Shown here one piece after another: positions 6,991 to 8,538 of a stretch of 8,538 nucleotides of DNA (position 1 is its first letter; each line of letters begins with the position of its first letter). Under the pieces are notes generated by a model. That model was given only the letters and a program-made list of their open reading frames with translations. It had not been told where the DNA came from and did not search any database. The DNA is taken from NCBI GenBank assembly GCA_022821935.1, contig JAJECR010000323.1, positions 1-8,538 on the forward strand, read 5' to 3'. The translations under genes were made by a program, and so were the position numbers. The stretch comes from Candidatus Latescibacterota bacterium (GTDB lineage: Bacteria; JAAXHH01).

Positions 6991-7530
6991 ATGCCCGGGA
7001 CAAGGTTGGCTTATTGGATCTTTTGCGTTGTTTCTCTCCTCGCTTTCCCGGCCGTGGAACCGGCCCATGCCCAGGGCGCGGAGTTCAGCTTTCATGGGGG
7101 ACAGGCCCTGGACGAATACGAGCGAGGCGGGGGCGGCAGCGTGATCTTGAACCTGCCGACCGGCATCAGGACTATTCACGTCGGGGCGCGGGCGACCTAC
7201 CACGTTACGACAACGGAAGGTGACGGAGAGAAATCCCTGCTGTTGTACGGGGTGGACACGGGCGTGACGCTGGTGTCTTCTCCCATTCTCGTGCGCGCAA
7301 CGATGGGCGTAGGACGGGCGCAGGATTCGGAGGAGACGGTGATCGTGGAAGACGATACCCGGACGATCATTACCAGGATGACAAATACCTATTACGCGCA
7401 TCCGGGCGTTATGATCGGGATGTCGCTGGGCATCGTGTTCGTGGGCCTGGAAGGGAGATACATCAGCCTGGACAAGGGCGTCAGCACGAGCGCGGTCTAC
7501 GCCACGGTGGGCTTCAAGGTGGGCCGCTGA
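6991..7530 (+). CDS. Small secreted protein, probable outer-membrane beta-barrel
   Basis: This is a 179-residue protein of no recognised family. A Sec signal peptide is clear: a positive start (MPGTR), the hydrophobic stretch LAYWIFCVVSLLAFPAV, and AHA before QG, with cleavage expected after residue 27. The mature part of about 152 residues is rich in alternating polar and hydrophobic stretches (TIHVGARATYHVTT, SLLLYGVDTGVTLVS, ILVRATMGVGRAQ, GIVFVGLEGRYISL). It ends in a final strand, AVYATVGFKVGR. The pattern fits a small barrel of about eight strands in the outer membrane, but the last residue is arginine rather than the usual aromatic residue, so the barrel call is an inference. The ATG at 6991 is chosen because AAGGAAG ends three bases before it and the signal peptide begins there; an upstream in-frame TTG at 6952 would add 13 residues. 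It is divergent from the SulP gene, with a 270-bp shared upstream region. Confidence 0.72.
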   Translation: MPGTRLAYWIFCVVSLLAFPAVEPAHAQGAEFSFHGGQALDEYERGGGGSVILNLPTGIRTIHVGARATYHVTTTEGDGEKSLLLYGVDTGVTLVSSPILVRATMGVGRAQDSEETVIVEDDTRTIITRMTNTYYAHPGVMIGMSLGIVFVGLEGRYISLDKGVSTSAVYATVGFKVGR

Positions 7531-7626
7531 GTCCCAACCTGCGCCGATTATGCCTTACTTCATCAATTACAGTTAGTTAAGCTGTCCTGAACACCTGTGC
7601 CTAGCGGCCGGAAACCGGGTTCATCC

Positions 7627-8043
7627 ATGCAGATACATGAAGCGTGCCAGAACGAAATCGACACGTTGCACCAGTGCTTCGAAGCATGGTTCAACGGCCG
7701 TGTCCCCAAGACCGCGGAGGCCTTCAGCCGGATCGATACCGCGCTTGCCGAAGCCTTTGTGATCGTCATGCCCCAGGGCAGTAAAGTGGAGCGTGGGCCG
7801 CTGCTGAAAGGCCTCTATGACGCCCACACCGGCCGGCCGGGCATCCGGATCTGGATCGAGCGCGTCCGATTGCTGGAAGAAGACCAGGCGCTCGTGGTCG
7901 CGGAATACGAGGAATGGCAGACGGAAGGCGGGGAGACTACGTCGAGGCACAGCACAGTGGTTTTTCGCCGCAATGGTGAAAAGCCCAACGGCCTGGAATG
8001 GCTCCGCGTGCACGAAACCTGGTTCGGCCGGCCGGCTCCGTGA
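7627..8043 (+). CDS. SnoaL/DUF4440-like (NTF2-fold) protein
   Basis: This is a 138-residue cytoplasmic protein, as short as single-domain NTF2-fold proteins usually are. It opens with an amphipathic helix (EACQNEIDTLHQCFEAWFNG, 5-24). It then has the pattern of DUF4440/SnoaL-like proteins: a segment on a damaging or reference activity (FVIVMPQGSKVERGPLLKGL), strand pairs IRIWIERVRLL and ALVVAEYEEWQ, and the final strands STVVFRR and LEWLRVHETWF. Family members are small enzymes or ligand-binding proteins, and many have no known function, so none is assigned here. The ATG at 7627 is chosen because the domain begins there; an in-frame GTG at 7597 would add ten residues of poor character. Neither start has a good ribosome-binding site, so translation may rely on the preceding barrel gene, 96 bp upstream on the same strand, or on a leader feature. 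A short CCGG-AAA-CCGG inverted repeat lies close before the start. Confidence 0.75.
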   Translation: MQIHEACQNEIDTLHQCFEAWFNGRVPKTAEAFSRIDTALAEAFVIVMPQGSKVERGPLLKGLYDAHTGRPGIRIWIERVRLLEEDQALVVAEYEEWQTEGGETTSRHSTVVFRRNGEKPNGLEWLRVHETWFGRPAP

Positions 8044-8062
8044 GCACCTGCAATCGGCCGCC

Positions 8063-8080
8063 TTCGTGAGCGCTCGCGAA
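8063..8080. repeat. 18-bp near-palindrome in convergent gap
   Basis: TTCGTGAGCGCTCGCGAA differs from its reverse complement by a single base pair. It lies 20 bp after the DUF4440-like stop codon and 36 bp beyond the Ldh_2-type stop codon. As RNA the arms could pair with one G-U wobble but would leave almost no loop. No T-run follows on either strand. A regulator site or a transcription-end structure is possible. Confidence 0.35.
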
Positions 8081-8104
8081 AGCGCATTACCGGTCGAAAC
8101 CGTC

Positions 8105-8135
8105 TCGAATTCGACTCAGAATCGAGTGAATTCGA
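8105..8135. repeat. Hairpin overlapping the Ldh_2-type stop codon, possible terminator
   Basis: The arms 8105-8117 and 8124-8135 pair over 12 bp with one bulged G at 8113 and a six-base loop (8118-8123). The stop codon of the minus-strand Ldh_2-type gene (8116-8118) lies inside the structure, and part of its last codons form one arm. The stem is A+T-mixed and no T-run follows, so it is not a classical intrinsic terminator. It could still act as a transcription or mRNA-end structure between two convergent genes. Confidence 0.45.
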
Positions 8136-8538
8136 AAGCTTTATACGGTGGGTTTACGTTGAACGTGCGCGCGATTTCCTCCAGCTTCGCGCGGTGTTCG
8201 TCGCTTAACGGCACCCCTGCCTTATCGTTATCCTTTTCCCACCGCCACTCCATGCCGCCGGGCAGTTCCGCGAAGGGCATGCCCGGGAACGGCCTCATAG
8301 CCCGCGCCTTCGACACGAAGTCGTCCAGCGACCGCTCAAACTCGTCCAGGTCCATGAAGTGATCGATCTTCATCGCCAGCAGGAAAGCGCCCTGGTTGGA
8401 ATCCCATTTCGCCTTTGGCGGCTGGAATTCCGGTCTCCAGATGCCGGCCAGTATGCCGCCGAGCGCCTGCAAGGCGACCGCGAGCCCCAGGCTCTTGGCG
8501 AAAAGGGCATAGAATTCCTGGAACAATTCGTCCTTGTA
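8116..8538 (-). CDS. Ldh_2 family (malate/L-lactate dehydrogenase type) oxidoreductase, C-terminal part
   Basis: The gene runs off the right edge, so only the last 140 residues are seen, out of the roughly 330-360 usual for the family. The helix SLGLAVALQALGGILAG matches the conserved segment near the NAD-binding site of Ldh_2 enzymes. SNQGAFLLAMKIDHFMDLDEFERSLDDF, described here by its halves SNQGAFLLAMKID and HFMDLDEFERSLDDF, matches the family's C-terminal core. The PFPGMPFAELPGG loop and the final GVPLSDEHRAKLEEIA helix are also typical. Such enzymes oxidise 2-hydroxyacids (malate, lactate, ureidoglycolate, sulfolactate and others) with NAD(P); the visible part does not decide the substrate. 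They are unrelated in fold to classical lactate dehydrogenases. The gene converges on the DUF4440-like gene with a 72-bp gap, and its end lies in a hairpin. Confidence 0.88.
   Translation of the reverse strand, partial: YKDELFQEFYALFAKSLGLAVALQALGGILAGIWRPEFQPPKAKWDSNQGAFLLAMKIDHFMDLDEFERSLDDFVSKARAMRPFPGMPFAELPGGMEWRWEKDNDKAGVPLSDEHRAKLEEIARTFNVNPPYKAFEFTRF

Noticed and set aside
6807..6992. A 61-residue open frame on the minus strand in the SulP/barrel-protein intergenic region
   Set aside because: Its start sits on the ATG of the barrel gene (a palindromic CATG), it has no ribosome-binding site, and no family is recognisable.

Overview
The window is GC-rich, densely coding bacterial DNA with eight genes, two of them cut by the window edges. 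A probable outer-membrane barrel protein with a Sec signal peptide and a Tat-exported protein point to a Gram-negative-type envelope. The mix of a Gfo/Idh/MocA oxidoreductase, a LarA-like protein, a Tat-tagged RraA-like protein and an Ldh_2-type dehydrogenase resembles uncultured marine or soil lineages such as Latescibacterota or Gemmatimonadota. That placement is an impression from gene content only. I saw no rRNA, tRNA, CRISPR array, transposase or phage gene.

Layout: (1) 3-1871, plus strand: the C-terminal part of a zinc-type medium-chain dehydrogenase, followed after 105 bp by a Gfo/Idh/MocA oxidoreductase, probably one sugar or polyol unit. (2) 1905-3467, minus strand: a 520-residue LarA-like (DUF2088) protein, convergent with the previous gene. 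(3) 3468-3687: a divergent intergenic region with a near-consensus sigma-70 promoter facing the LarA-like gene and a perfect 18-bp palindrome upstream of the next gene. (4) 3688-4470, plus: an RraA/HMG-aldolase-fold protein with a clear Tat signal. (5) 4519-6720, minus: a SulP anion transporter with a STAS domain and a degenerate cyclic-nucleotide-binding-like C-terminus. (6) 6721-6990: a divergent intergenic region with a 12-bp tandem duplication. (7) 6991-7530, plus: a small secreted, probable outer-membrane barrel protein. (8) 7627-8043, plus: a SnoaL/DUF4440-like protein. (9) 8116-8538, minus: the C-terminal part of an Ldh_2 (malate/L-lactate dehydrogenase type) oxidoreductase, whose stop codon lies in a hairpin.

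The soluble enzymes suggest catabolism of sugars or polyols and of 2-hydroxy or 2-oxo acids: two dehydrogenases near the left edge, a possible hydroxyacid racemase or epimerase, a possible oxoacid aldolase, and a 2-hydroxyacid dehydrogenase at the right edge. They sit on alternating strands, so this is a loose neighbourhood rather than one operon, and no pathway can be proved from the sequence. I do not see a convincing new multi-gene system. The items most worth a second look are the Tat-tagged RraA-like protein, the LarA-like protein that appears to lack one nickel-ligand histidine, the SulP-STAS-pseudo-CNBD fusion, and the two divergent regulatory regions.
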